Assembly (NCBI RefSeq): GCF_949628265.1
Contig: NC_088787.1
Coordinates: 17,722,501-17,786,500 of the forward strand
Direction of reading: 5' to 3'
Source: Cloeon dipterum
Taxonomy: Eukaryota > Arthropoda > Insecta > Ephemeroptera > Baetidae
Length of the DNA stretch: 64,000 nt
In this document: positions 24,401-37,900 of the stretch, in pieces
Layout: the number at the start of each line of letters is the position of its first letter
Position numbering within the stretch: the first letter of the stretch is position 1
Position numbers and translations under genes: made by a program
The notes under the pieces: model-generated
The model's database searches: none
What the model saw: the letters and a program-made list of their open reading frames with translations, nothing else
What the model was told of the DNA's origin: nothing

Positions 24401-27400
24401 TGCTCGTTTATAAATTGCTTTTTACTCAATTTATGCCAAAGACGTGTGTAAAAATATAAGCGGTGACATAAGTTGATGTGCAATATTTTATTTTTTAAAT
24501 GTGGGTGAATCATTTTGTTTCCATTAGCTCGATGACACATCACATGAAAAATCAAAAGAGTAGCAAATTAAGATTTTTTGTATGCAAATGAACTCACTTG
24601 CGGCATCACATATTATATACATAAATTGCTTATGAAGTATGATTTTTATTTGCTAAAGATGCTTAAAATACGAGGTGAATTATATATTTTTTATCTCAAA
24701 AAGGTTAAAATTAGTAATTGAACGTAAACGTGTATAATGCATTTTGATTACTATTCCCATTTGCTTGAGGTAAGCGCATTAATTAACATGAATAAATGAA
24801 CAAGCCATAGTAATTCCTCAAAATGCACCATTGGGGAGTTGTGTGGAGCGGATGGTGCAAGTCATTAGTAAACTTTTGCTGCAGATAATTTAGTGGTATT
24901 GCGGTTCAGACTATCAACTTTTTGCCTAAAGTACGATACTGCTTGTAATTTTGGTAAAATAATTAATATAAAGCAACAACATTGAATTCTTCTTTAAAAC
25001 GCGTTTTATCTAAATTTGATCGTTTCTTTTATGAATTGTAAGTTCAATTTAACTGTAATAGGATTGAATTTTACGCGGTTATTACATTTTCAAATTAAAT
25101 AATATACTTCTAAGAAAATTTTGATAAAAATAAGAAATATAACCAAGCTTTTCAGTTCTGATGCAGTGTACTGGTAAAATTTTAAAAATTCCCACATGAC
25201 ATGGAATTTATCTTGCAATGTTTATTTTTTGTTGCAACGCCTCGCAATGCTGTTTTCCCATTATACTACTACCCATAACAAACAATAAACGCGCGATTCT
25301 CATCAAACCGAAAATTTACGTTTCCGGCAGAGTGGTGACAGTGACACATTCTCTATGGATTACTTATTCATGAGATGCGTTGGGAGCGAGCGAGCGCGTG
25401 CATGTACACAAATACATGCAAATAAATAAATAAGGGAGTGAGAACCGGCGAGAATTTATTCCGACCATCATGGTCGGTCGGTCGGGTGGGTCTCTTGTAT
25501 ATCGTTTCTCGGGGTGAAGTGGCACAAAGTTTTCGCCTCCGCAGAGATTCATTCGCCCAACCGATGAAAGTGCGAGCGGCTCTCTCTTGTGTTGATATTC
25601 GCGCGCTGTACCAACAGAAGCCAGGAAGCCGATGTTTGACTTGCGAGTGGGCAAAAACCGCAGTGTAAATCTCAAGTGAAGCTGCAGCGAAAAACGTGCA
25701 TTTTACGCCCATGCTTCTTGGTGTACATTTATTTATATTGACTTTGCTAATGCGAGAGAAATCAATATTTTGAAATAGAAGAAAAATAAGTGCTTGAAAA
25801 TCTTATATTAATATTTTTTAATCTAAATTAATTCAGTGAAGTATAGATTAAATCATGTAGTGAAACAGGTGCTTTGGTTAATAAGGAATATTTACTGTTA
25901 TTAAACAGTTGCAAGTAAACCCTAGAAGAAGAAAATCCATAACTTTTTTTATTAAATTGTGTTAGATTTTTACTCTAAGATGAACACTTATTTATCTTCT
26001 ACTTATTAACGCTGTGAGAGACGTCATCGTCGAAATTTCGACGAATTGTCATTTCAAAGGTAAATAATTTTGTGTAATCGTCGTAACATGCTGAGTCTAT
26101 GTAACTCCCACACTCTATTCGACAACTAAACAAACATAGTTAAACCTCATCCTATCTCGTCCTGCTATTTTAGCAACAACAATATCTCCATACCCTAATT
26201 TCCACAGCCCGTAGACATAACAACAATATCATTTGATATTCAAAATCATCGCGTTTCGCGTTGCTTTTCGCTGTTTCCGTCGCTGCCTTTCGCCGTCCAG
26301 CAGATTTATTGACACGGGCAATTTGCTAAACGCAAAGTAGAGGCTGCTCTTCGTGCGGATCGTGCTCTGAAATTCCCCTATCATTAGTTTAAGTGCAGCC
26401 ATAAGTCAAAATAAAAGCAAGCGATATCCATCTATTGTTTGCTCTGTGCTGAACGCATGCTAATGTCTGTATTAGACCCCATCAAACGAAACTCGCCAAC
26501 TTCATGGGCTCATTTTTTCACGCGGGACGTAACTTTCATTTGCAGTTGTTGACTCCCAGCCAGCACCCATAGCAAGAATGCTTTTGGAGCGTGGCTCGCA
26601 TTTTTAATTTCTCATTAAAGGAAATTTCTTTCTAGAATGCAGGCTTCATTGGTCAACACGTAATCAATTTCATTGTTTCTACTTCCTCATTTTTGTAACA
26701 GTGACTTGTTAGCAAGCAATGGCCAGTCAGCAGAAATGGTATAATTCGTAAATTTTGTTACAAATGAAGCAGAGGTTTGAAGTTATTAAAGAATGTAACG
26801 AAGGATTCCCTAATGTTTTAAATATAAAAATTTCTATTGCTTTTCATTACGTTCATATTGTGCCTGAGTAAAAATACTTTTAATACTATTTTTCCGTTTT
26901 GATTTTACCTGCCAAAATAACATCGTCTTCTTTTTGTAAAGCAATGCATCGTTGCCTGGACATTTCGGGTTTGTGTGTTTAACTTGGAGTTTTTTGGTGG
27001 TAAATTTTTCTAGGTGTGTCAAACATTGATTGGTCTGGGATGTGCACACTTTTTGAAAGTGGGTAAACCACCTACCTAGGATTGCAAGCAGCGAAGAAGT
27101 GCTCTAACAAGAAGTGTTATCACTTTCATATTCGCAAACACAGTTTTTGAGAACGCGTGTCTAACCATCTTCTAAAAAAGAGTGTGTTCTCCTGAAGGTT
27201 CTCTTGACGCACACGATAATGATGGATAGTTACGCTCGGCAAACAAAACAAGGACCGCGTGCAGCAAGACTCGCTCTCAAAATTTGTTTGCTTTTTGCTG
27301 CGAACGCTAACTTTCTTAACTCGCGGGTAATAAGGTATATTCAAGGTTGTTTGATTATGAATAAGGCAAGAATTATTTCTATTTCAGTAACAAGTCTAGC

Positions 27401-30400
27401 AGAAAAAATATTGGCTTGTCACCTCGCAGCTGGCTCGGGTACAAATCGAAGTAAACGCGTGCGTTGGAACAAAAATGCTCGTCGCGGGCACATTGTAATA
27501 AAACTGCGTGCGGCTGGGAGACGAGCGGCGCAATTTGATGAAGAGAAATCCGCCTGAATTCGATTTTCCACTTGATTCTGACGTGCGCACGTCAAACCAT
27601 CGCCGTCTCCAACCCATCATATGAATATGCACGCAAACAAATTGCAGAAGGAAACAAAAGTGAAAACAAACCAGTGACCTTTCTTCGCATTTTTTTTTTT
27701 TTGTTTCAAGTTCACAAGAGCGTAAGAAATTTCTCTCACAATCTGAATACCTTATCAGCATTTGCATCACTTGAAGGAGAGCAATGGTAAGTTTTCAGAC
27801 CGATAAATTTTGTTTAGCTTGCGTAACTCAACTTGCTGACAAGTCTCAAGTGATTAGAAAATTACAGTGGAGTTGCCGAGAGCTAACAGCGAGTTTTAAC
27901 AGAGAAGTTTCGTATTCTCTCTGCGACTCTCATGCGTGGAGACTAAATAGGTGATGATATGCTGAGGTCATTGCGGGTCAGTTAATTTGAAGCAGGTTAA
28001 CTAGTCGAGAAAGAACGAAAGGCTGATCTTTCACCGTAAAAAGGCTGTTTACTAAAATCCAGGCTGGATTTCTGCAAAATAAAATAAAAGATAAACACGG
28101 CGACTCTTGTAAAAAATTTAACTGCGGCAGATCTGAATCAAGCTGTACATATACACACCAGCAGGATCATTGACGACGTGGATCTCACTTAAAAGCTCTT
28201 TAAATGCCGAGGATGCGTAAATCCAGTCTCTATTTTGTGACATTGGCCTAGGGTCAACTGTTGACCAATGCTACTCGGATCTACTTGACCTTATCTGCTG
28301 ATTGGAGGTATTAAAAATAGAGACAACTTGAGCTATGTCATCTTGAATGCAAGTATAAACTTCAAAATAATTTTTATACCTTTTTAATATTCTTCCAGTA
28401 TTTTTTTACCAGATGTGACTTCAAGCATCTCTTAATTTTATACATTTTTTATATTCAGTAAAAATCTACATTTTCTCATAACTTATAAAATTCACTGAAT
28501 TTATTCGATTTTTAATATTTGATAACGTATTAGTTCTGCACTAACAATATTTAGAGTATTAATCTACAAAGTTTTGATATTTATTGCCAAAATATTTCTT
28601 ATCAGTTTAAAAGTTGCCTCAAATATTTATTTATTTGTTGTAGAGCTATTATTATTCTTAATCGCTTAATCAAGTTGATGAAATTGTATCTAAATAGAAG
28701 GACTACTTCCCGTGACCTGGGGCTTGAAGGCTAGCCATATGGGTGTGCTCTGTGATCCCCGAGGGATCTGGTACACGGCAACGGTCTGTCATGCACCTTC
28801 CACACTGACCAAGCACGCTGGCATGCATCAGCAGGACATTGCTTTCCTGCCTGAGTCTGGTTTCTGCTGCCCTATTCTTTGGCGTCCCTATTGATAAGTC
28901 ACTTCAGCTGCTTTATATGGAGGTATATCAACCCTTAACTCGGTGCACCACTCCTGTCTTCCAGTTTTTTGACGAGGAATGTTTTTTCTTCAAAACGCGT
29001 CTCCCAAAGGTATAGAGACGACAGTATTAATTCATGTGCCATAGTCTTATTTTGAAAAATTAATACTAAATACACTGGAAAGTGCAAAAAACAAGCAAGT
29101 GGCGAGTCGGCGTGCTCCTTCCAGCCTGTTCAGCTATTTGAGTATTTCGAGTCACTAAATATACTATAGCTTATTATCGTTTATATAAAATCGTCGGTTA
29201 ACGTATTTTTCTTTTTCATGAGGCCACGTTGTTTACATTTTTATTTTCATTTATAATCTTTTACCTTAGACACTTTTTAATAAAATTATAAAGTACTTCT
29301 CTCTATATACACGAAAAATATTCAATTAAATTATAGCATTATATAAGCTAAGTAATTTGTGTTTAGGCTTTATTTGCATACATAAGATTATTTTTTATAA
29401 TATGAACATTATCACAATTTGATCGTTGGAACCGTCAAGTCAATTAGCACTCTCTCGTAATTGAAACCTCACAACCAAAGATAATCCCTGACCCTTTGAA
29501 TTTCCAGCTTTCGCTCAGCTCGGACTGCGGATTTTTTGCTAGCCAGTTATTGAAGTGTCACGTGCATATTGGAATAGAAATGCGGTTCCTGCTTGGGTCG
29601 ACGGCTTGCACGTGACGTCCTTGGCCCATATTCGCAAGCGTCTGCACCCAGCACATTCTATCTTGCCTAGGAGGAAGTGTGCTCACCAAACAAAGAGGAG
29701 GTGATACATTTCATTTCGACCCGCACACGCGAGCGATCACTTCAAATTAAAAATAAACAAGACGTAACTCAGCAAGGGTTTCGTAAAAAAAGATCTGCAT
29801 TCATGCTTCGTGTTTGCAATTTATTTGTTGGTGCCGCACATTTTGCCCATTCGTCACATTTCCCGTGATTCCGGGTTGAGGCGGAAAAATTGGATTTGCC
29901 GCTCTGCGTCCGCCCGCCGCCGCCGATAAAATGTGAATATACAAAATGTGTCGTGCAGAGCGGGATTTGCGAGCGAGCGAGGAAAAGTTGCTGAACGAGA
30001 TAAGCGTTTTTGCAGCATCCCTTTGGCGCCGTCCTTTCGCAGCTTTCGCCGATAAATGTAATAAAATCCACACGCTCCGAAGAGAAGCTGAAATGGTGAA
30101 ACTTTAGATCGGCGGGTGCAGCAACTAAAACTAATTGCAAGAGAGGAAACTTTGCCTAATTTAGTTTTGAAACGCCGACGCGGCAGCAGTCATGCCCGCG
30201 CGCCTTTTGTGCAAACAAGCGAACAACACATTCTTGCAATCTGAAACAATTAATCTCACCGGTGCATAATTCTTGATACATTTTTACCGGTGAGAAGCCT
30301 CTTTATTTAATTACTGTACCCAATTCAGGCCATCTCCTTCATCTAAGTGTCCATTAAGACATCATTACATTCATTTTGGAAGTGAAGCTTACGAGTTTTC

Positions 30401-31200
30401 CATTTCAAAATAAATTTCTTGTTACCTGCAACGGGCAGAAAAAGATTTTTATCCTGGTCCGCATAGCTCGACAACCAAACTCGAATTTCCTAGCAATGCA
30501 ATTTTAGATCATTAGGGAATTTAAGTTGAGTGGCAATTATATTGAACTTAAAAGAAAGGCGTCGTTTTTGAGTAGGTTCTAACAATAAGTTTTGTCTCTT
30601 TAGTTAAACTTAATTCTTATAGCATGGAGCCAAGATTCAATTTGAACAGAATTGAAATAAGTTACAATAGGCAATCGCCGTTTTGCACGACCAATGCATT
30701 GAGACTGCATATTAAGCAGCCACATAAGTGCGGTTGAAAAGAAAAATTCAGTCTCATCGCGATAAAAACTGCGCCTCTCGCTGCGTGTTTTTGTCCAGAT
30801 TCCACTTTTGAAAGCTGCATTCAGGCAGGTAAGCAGGTAGGCAGGTCTTTTAAAAGCCATTAAGAGAAGCGTCGAAATGTGCTGATCTCGAGCGTCAATC
30901 ATGGATTTTCGCGGCCTTTTCACACTTGCTCCTTGCTTAATTACTGAACATTACTGGACACAATTTCACTTTTATAACGGTCAAACCTTTTTACGGCTTT
31001 TCGTTGCTTGGAAATTGAAATCAGCTGCGCACGCTACGTTGCGTAACTCGCGGCTTAAAACACTTTCTTCGACTGAGAGAGGGCGAGTGTCAAATATATT
31101 GAATTCGAAATCAAACGCCAGGCTGAAGGTGCTATATACAGTGTAACGCAATGTCTTTATTCATTAACTGACTCGGACAAACCAGATGTGGGCAACAGAT
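18500..31200. other. Intergenic stretch between Tweedle gene 2 and the proctolin 3' end
   Basis: About 12.7 kb of mostly AT-rich DNA with no supported gene. Short frames on both strands (for example 22,135-22,478 and 27,204-27,770) show no recognisable domains. A (TCG)6 tract, a 15-base GGTCA palindrome near 28,252 and an isolated GC-rich block at about 28,700-28,920 are noted separately. Confidence 0.6.
23822..23840. repeat. (TCG)6 microsatellite
   Basis: Six TCG trinucleotides in noncoding sequence. No frame through it looks like a gene. Confidence 0.85.
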
Positions 31201-31210
31201 ATTATATGTA

Positions 31211-31807
31211 TTTATTGTAATAGAGTAATTGCGCGCTTATTGTTGATGCAGCACTACTACCCGGTTTTACACACAGCAATTACATCACGACGAAAATGGA
31301 AAGAGAGAAAGACAGAGAGATAAGGTCGGTCGGACGAAAAGACACGTTTCAAAAAATAACAGAGGCGCCGCAACTCGGAACTTGACCCAGCCACTCTTTC
31401 TCCAATAGGTCGAATGATTCTTTTGATATGGGAGCGGTTAGAGGTTCAGAGTTGCAGCCGCCGGTCCGTCAAAATAGACACGAGATTTCATTTGTGTACA
31501 TTTATCAAGATAATTGTTTTTTCCTCCTGGAATGTTTAGTCGATATAGAGATATCTTAATGAGAGTAATTGAAGAAGTCGTAAACTTTGGAGTCACGTCT
31601 AGCAGCCGTCGATTTCAAACTGGTGTATTAATGGAAATCAGTCTAATAATAGCACAATTAAGTACGAATAAGCTAATTGTTAAGTAATTATAAAATGAAA
31701 GCTTCTACTCGATCAAACAGAAAATTTCTCAACGACAAATGTTTAGTTTGAAATCGTAGTTACTGGACATTGTGTAATTTTTATAATTAGGGGAGTGCTG
31801 TTGGGGT
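31211..31807 (-). terminator. 3' UTR and likely polyadenylation signals of the proctolin gene
   Basis: Minus-strand AATAAA sites occur at 31,216-31,211 and again at 31,161-31,156, about 590 and 650 bases past the proctolin stop codon. Either could end the transcript. The assignment rests only on proximity and strand. Confidence 0.45.
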
Positions 31808-31957
31808 TTAATGAGACATCAAGAGACGTTCCTTTGTGTTTGGCTCGTCGAAGTGCTTAGAGCCTTCAGCAGTTTCAGGGCTGATCTCCCGCTTGAAGAA
31901 ATAGCGCTTCTCGTATGCATTGGCAGCCGCGTTCCTTTCCAGATCACCCTCGAACAA
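31808..31957 (-). CDS. proct: Proctolin precursor, last coding exon (residues 52-100)
   Basis: The exon starts at 31,957 after a good acceptor (TTTTTCTGTTCCAG), is phase 0, and reads 49 codons to TAA. It begins LFEGDLERNAAANAYEKRYF and ends RLLMSH. Joined to the upstream RYLPT exon, it continues the acidic helical segment without a break (RELLKD then LFEGDLER), as expected for a proctolin precursor. Dibasic sites K68-R69 and K73-R74 flank the tripeptide YFF and leave a C-terminal peptide of about 26 residues. Codons are mostly G/C-ending, unlike the flanking DNA. The plus strand carries an overlapping 66-codon frame (31,811-32,011) that is just the shadow of this exon. It lies 14.2 kb from the previous exon, so the link is an inference from phase, strand and sequence fit. 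An additional small exon between them cannot be excluded. Confidence 0.82.
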   Translation of the reverse strand: MFEGDLERNAAANAYEKRYFFKREISPETAEGSKHFDEPNTKERLLMSH

Positions 31958-34900
31958 CTGGAACAGAAAAATTACAAATTAACTTATGAAATGCACAAGA
32001 TGAATAACTGAATGTTTGTTCATATATTAAAAACGAGATTTTGCCAATTGTTCATTCATGCAAGGAACCCCTATTTCCTCCAGACAACTATTAATTTTTC
32101 AGGAAAAAAATATATTTTGGCTTCCCCGAGGAGTAATGAACAGCTTGGTAGCTTCATCTTAAGACGCAAATAATTTTTAACAATGAGGGTTAGAATAATT
32201 TGCAACCCGCGCATCCCCTTTGTAAGACAGGTTGCATAGATCCAAATAACTCCTCTCTAGCTCTGCTATTCATTAGCTGCTCCTATCGAACGAAGTCATC
32301 CACTTTCCTTGTGTGCCTAGCAAAACTTTCCATTTCGGCTGAAGAAGCGCCTTTATTGATGACTTAATTCAAGAAAATTGATATCGGAAGATCTAAAGGA
32401 ACATAATGCGCCATCGTAACTTAGGTAATAGACTAAAAGTGAAAGGCCGGGCTCGTTTTTCGGCTGAAAAGCCGCATATCTGCAGGAGAGTGTGCGTTTT
32501 GATGTTTATTTTTCGGTAAAATAGCGTCTGGCCAATCACACATGCGTGCACAGCTTTTCATCAATAAACGCGACGTCGCCGGCGGGCCGGCGAGCTGTAT
32601 TGAATAATAGCGCACCAATGGAAACGTTAAACGTTGCAGAACGGATGCGAAATTGAATATATTAGTCAAGTCGTGATTTGACACTTTCCCTGCAGAGCTC
32701 GTGATTTTTAAGGCATCTCGTTAAAAATCTGTGTTGTCGTGTCAGGTCGAGTTTACAACGCGCGAAGGTGTATTTTATATTCTTTTGTTAAAAACTACAT
32801 AAAAATGGAGTACATGGCACTCGAACTGCACGGAATTTGTTTATTCCACGGCTAAACCAATGTAATGATCTGAAATCTATTCCAAACTTATCTCACATCT
32901 CTACGGGCCATTTTCACTAGAAAGCAAACTGCATTGTTCGTCTTTTGACTGATTTCCATAAAAGAGCGGCGCACTCCGTGAGTCACTCGCAACAGCTTGC
33001 TTGTTTCCTCTCAAAATCAGCTGGGAGCACAAACATTCGTAATAATGTGCAAAAGTGTGCCGTGGACGCTTGGTTGCCTCTAGCTTGTAATTTTCATGCA
33101 CAATTAATCTGCATAAGTGTGCACGGCCAACAAACAACAACAACAACGCAGAAAATTGCACTCAATGGAGAGCTTTGCGCTCCTCTACAGACAGTAAAAT
33201 CTAATTCAATTAGTTTAACTGGGAATCCTGCGGTGGACGGCTTTTTACTGCCTAGAGTTTGTTTAAAAGCAATTATTGTTAGACGATTCTACTGTGTAAC
33301 ATAATAAACTTTACTGAAACTTCTTTTTATCTATTTAAATTCATTTCTCTTCTAATAGAGTTGTTCGCCAGTTCTGTTCAATCGTTTTTTATCTATCTTT
33401 AGCAATACAAATCATCCCTTGAAACGTTTGATTTTAAATACAATAGAGTTTACCTCATATTGGGTTCCATAATTATTCATTGAGCTAGAAGAAATCTCTT
33501 ATTAGAGGATTAGAGCGTTTTCTAAAATTAAAACTAAAATATTGAAGCTTCGGTGTCCTGACAGCTCACTATGTAAGTAGTTACTTAAGGGCCCGTATTG
33601 CTTTTTTTCCTTGTTGAACAAAAGAAGCGACATTGTGTTTTCTCGACAAAGAACTACATAAAGTACATGAAGTTGCATCATAATGAGAGGTTTCGTCTTA
33701 AATAGAGCACCAGGCGCACTTTCCTGCGGCAAGGAGATGCGCTTGTTTCGGTCATACACAATTAATTAGCATATTTATGCAAACGGCGTACATTATTCAA
33801 CAGAGAGTCGGAAGTCACTGAGAATACACGTGTTATCTCTCATAATTAGACTGGGGAAGAAAGAAGAAAGGGTCATTCCTGCGGCTGAAACTCCTCTTAC
33901 GTCCGGTGAAGAAGTTGCGACACGCGGCGAGAAAAAGATTCGCCGCGGTGGAGAGTGCGAGAGAATTCCCCACGAAATTCATTGTAATGTGCCGCATATA
34001 CGTCAGCGTGAAAGAAACTGCACGTCGCCGTGTGACTGACGCGACTGAGTGAGTGTACTTTATAAATAATAATTTTCTCACATTAGCTAATGCGCGGGTG
34101 CTTTCGTGCCTCCGCGTGTGTGGCCATTACGATTCCGTCTGCGCTGCCATTCCCAGCACCATTGATAAAAAAAGAGCGAACAATGCGCAGTGATTCTAAT
34201 TTTCGCGCGTGCACGGCGAGGAAGTGCAAAAATTACCACTACCCGTGTTTAATTAATCTTCAAGCCAACATCGAATTAACATTTCACTCTGTGTCACGCT
34301 AGAGAAGCAACTGTTGCGATTGAAACACCAACTGGTTGCTCCCGTGCTCGACCACATTCCTAAAGTGATTAAAATTAGCTTCCTTGTCGTCCCAATCGTT
34401 TCGACTGCATGTGCAAGACCTGCTCTGATTTCACTTGTGGGGACATTTCGACATTTAAGGAACTTAACTACTTGAAATTCAAGTCAATTTGGATTGCGGC
34501 TTAATTCTGATGATAATTGCTCTATAAAAAGCTGGCTTCCGCTCTTAATATGTGCACACATTGTACGGGGAAAACACACATTTTCTTGCCTTAACACAAA
34601 CTGTTTTTTAAATTACTTTAGGATTATATAAGTTCTGAGATAATTATTTCAGATAAATGTTATGTTATGCTCGAAGCTTCTGAATTTTCAAAGTAGATTG
34701 AATTTAGACATAACACCACAGAATTTGCTAAAAATATGCACGACTCTGCTTCTATTCCTGGTAAAAAGAATGAAATCTATTTCACCATTTTTGTAACAGG
34801 AAAATTAATTAACTTTTAAAAGAAACCATAAAATGTCAAATTACTAATGCTGTGGGCGTGTACACTTTACGTGCGTGCAGCTACTGCAGAAAATTCCGCT

Positions 34901-37900
34901 TGAAGCATAATGCACCAGCAAACGTTACGTGCTATGGGTTTGCGAAAAATAAACTCCATAAAACGCTCTGGCAGTAAAAATGCGATAAAGCAGGCAGCGG
35001 CGGCTTCTTTTACGCAAGGGTCCATCAAAACGAACCACTAACCGATGAAATTACAGGCTGCCGAGCATAAATTGGTGCTGTATGCCACCAAAGGAGTAAT
35101 CGAACAACAGCTCTGAAATTATGCTTTCGGGCAGTAAAACTGCGCGGCATGCTGTTTTTCACATCTCTTCCGTTACAGCTTTATAGACGCTAGCAAAGAG
35201 CATGATTTCAATTTTGTTTATTACATATTCCGTCATCATGGCAAGATTGTGTTACTGGGTGATATTTTTCACTTCAATACCTCTTCAGAAAAACTGAATA
35301 CTTAAGAAAGAATTAGCGGAAGTACTTCGTAGCAAAGAAACTTGCGTTTAAATTTTATAATTTCATTTGAAACTCTGAGAATCAATTGAAAAATATATGT
35401 ATTATATATTTAAATTAGTGAGAATATCTGAAACATATATGTTATTTAAATTCTCACCTATAAATTTACGCAACTTTAAATTTAAAAAAAAATACTCAAG
35501 TTTACTTTATTATTTAAATAAAAAATAAAATATAAAACAAAACAAAATATATTAATAATTGTATTAAGCTAAAAAAGTTTAGAGAATACTGTAAAAATAT
35601 ATATTAATTGCAATCAACTAGTATATTTACGCAAATTAGAAAAATTCCATTCCGCGCGTTGCGGAACTAGCCAAAGCTACGAAAAATATTACTGCGGTCC
35701 ATGACGAGGTCGTAAAACACTGTGATTCGAGACCGGTGTGCGGGAGAAAAGTGCACGCGATGTGCTCTGCTGGGTGAAAGTGCACGCGGCGGCGCATCCT
35801 TCTTCCTCTTTTCCTCCCATTTATTTGTATTCATTATAGCCGCGCGCGCGTCGTTCTCATTGTCAGTCAGTGCTGATGATGGCAAATAAAAGCAGCGTAA
35901 TTGCCACGCGAGATCATTTCCCTGCCCGCCGGCTTCTCTTTTGCTGGGAAACATTATTCCGCGCATCATTACCCGGAGTTGTATCGACTTCACTCACTGA
36001 TAACAAACCTCTTTGTCCAGCTTATTATGGACTCAATTCATTAGTAAATGTGCAAAATCATTTGCGGCTAATTAGAGACAGTAGATAGATTTAACACAAT
36101 GGCTCTGCTCAGTTTGGATTTTATCAGGCTAGATGGCTTGAAGGGGAAAAAATAAAAAGAAAAGTTATCTGGCACATTCTCTAACTGGACAGCTGCTGTT
36201 TCGACCCCTCAGGCCTCATAAGCAGTAATTTCTGCAAATTCAGAGTTTACAGAGTTTATTATATGAAATTTTAAATTGCTAGTCGTCAAATGGACCGAGA
36301 CAAAATTTACTACTGCTGTCCAATCTAAAAGCATTTTTGAAACACATTTATATTCCAGAATCCCGGTGTATTGAAAAATATAATCCTTGGGGAAATTTAT
36401 CGCAATTTTAAAAATGGCGCAGTGGCTATAAGAATGGGTGTGGCTTATTATTTTGGTAAAATGCTTGAATTTATCAGACATCGTCCAGGTAAATTTTCTT
36501 TACAGTGGATTTTAAAAATTCAAATTAGTAGCTTTTCATAAAATATATATTGGTCTGTTATTTCAGATGTTAAAGGGAAAATAAAACCACAAGATGAAAT
36601 GAAAATTTTGTTCAAGATTGCATGGTCAGGAAATCGAAATATAATTCAAATTCATGGATATTGAGATATTTTATTTTCCTTTTTTGCATCTTAAAAATTG
36701 TGCTACCGACGTTAGCTTATATTTCATAAATTTCATTGCTGGAAAATATGCTAAATTTGGAGTTTTAACATATTGGTCATCTGTTTATTTGATATTAAAT
36801 TATCGATTTTCAGAGAAGAAGGAAACTGAAGAGAAGAAAATTAAACAAAAAAATCAGGAAAGATGTATTTTGAGCAAGAATTTGCCCTAATTTATTCGTT
36901 CTCTCCCGATCATCACTAAAAGGAATGTATTGGTTTAATAGAAAATTAGAAAATTAATTTAAGTAAACCCTTAGTCATCATAATATCCATTCAATATCTC
37001 TTACGAACACGAATCTTACTATCTAAAACACTTATGAATGTTAGAGCCCCCAAAACGTTGATCTTTGACACGCCGCAATCGCGGGTATGAATCTTTCGGT
37101 GCCTGCTGAGAGCAAGAACAATCGACACAACATCATGACCTTTGCCAAACAATGATGAGAAGCAGAAAAATATATCGATCAGAAAACAAACATCAACGGA
37201 GATAATTATCTTTCAGCGAGATGCGCGCTGGTGCAGTGAACGAGTGAACCTGACGGTTGATCTCATATTCTTCATTATTTCCTTTCATCAAATGGCATTT
37301 TCCGCTGTCGTAATTGCTCGGCTGCCATCAATAATTGGCGGCAGCGTAAATCTCCGCTCGCGAACAAATGTAATTAATATCTGCGAGCGTCGTAAATCAC
37401 CAAGCTGTCGCCGTGCGCCATGCAATTTCTCCGAGCCGAGTGGAAAGGATGCGACGGCGGTGGCCAAGCGCGGAAACGTGTTTTGCTGCAGAGGAAAACA
37501 ATGCTGATTGCGTGTAAACACAATTTGCGAAACGATTGCCCGCAGCCTGCCTAATTGATTTTTAATTGTGTGCAGAACCAGGCAGGTCCGATCTCTACTT
37601 GCTTCCCATTATTATTCAATGTAAATTTGCCCAGCCTGCTTGACCAGTCGTGTTTTGTATTTTGCATAGCGGCTCTTTTGATGCTGGCGTATGGGCACGA
37701 ACAAAATTTCCCCGGTGGTTTATTTAGGACCAGCCAACATTCATAATTGGTTCCGATTACAAACAGAGCCAGTGAACCGAAATCCGTTGAATGCGTGGGA
37801 TGAGTGTTTTGAATTATTCTAAACAATCTCAAACAATATACGAATCGCAATAAGATATTAGCGGTTTAACGAACCTTCAATATTATTTTTAAATGATGCT

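Noticed and set aside
31811..32011. 66-codon plus-strand frame
   Set aside because: It is the antisense shadow of the proctolin last exon, which has a proper acceptor and continues the precursor.
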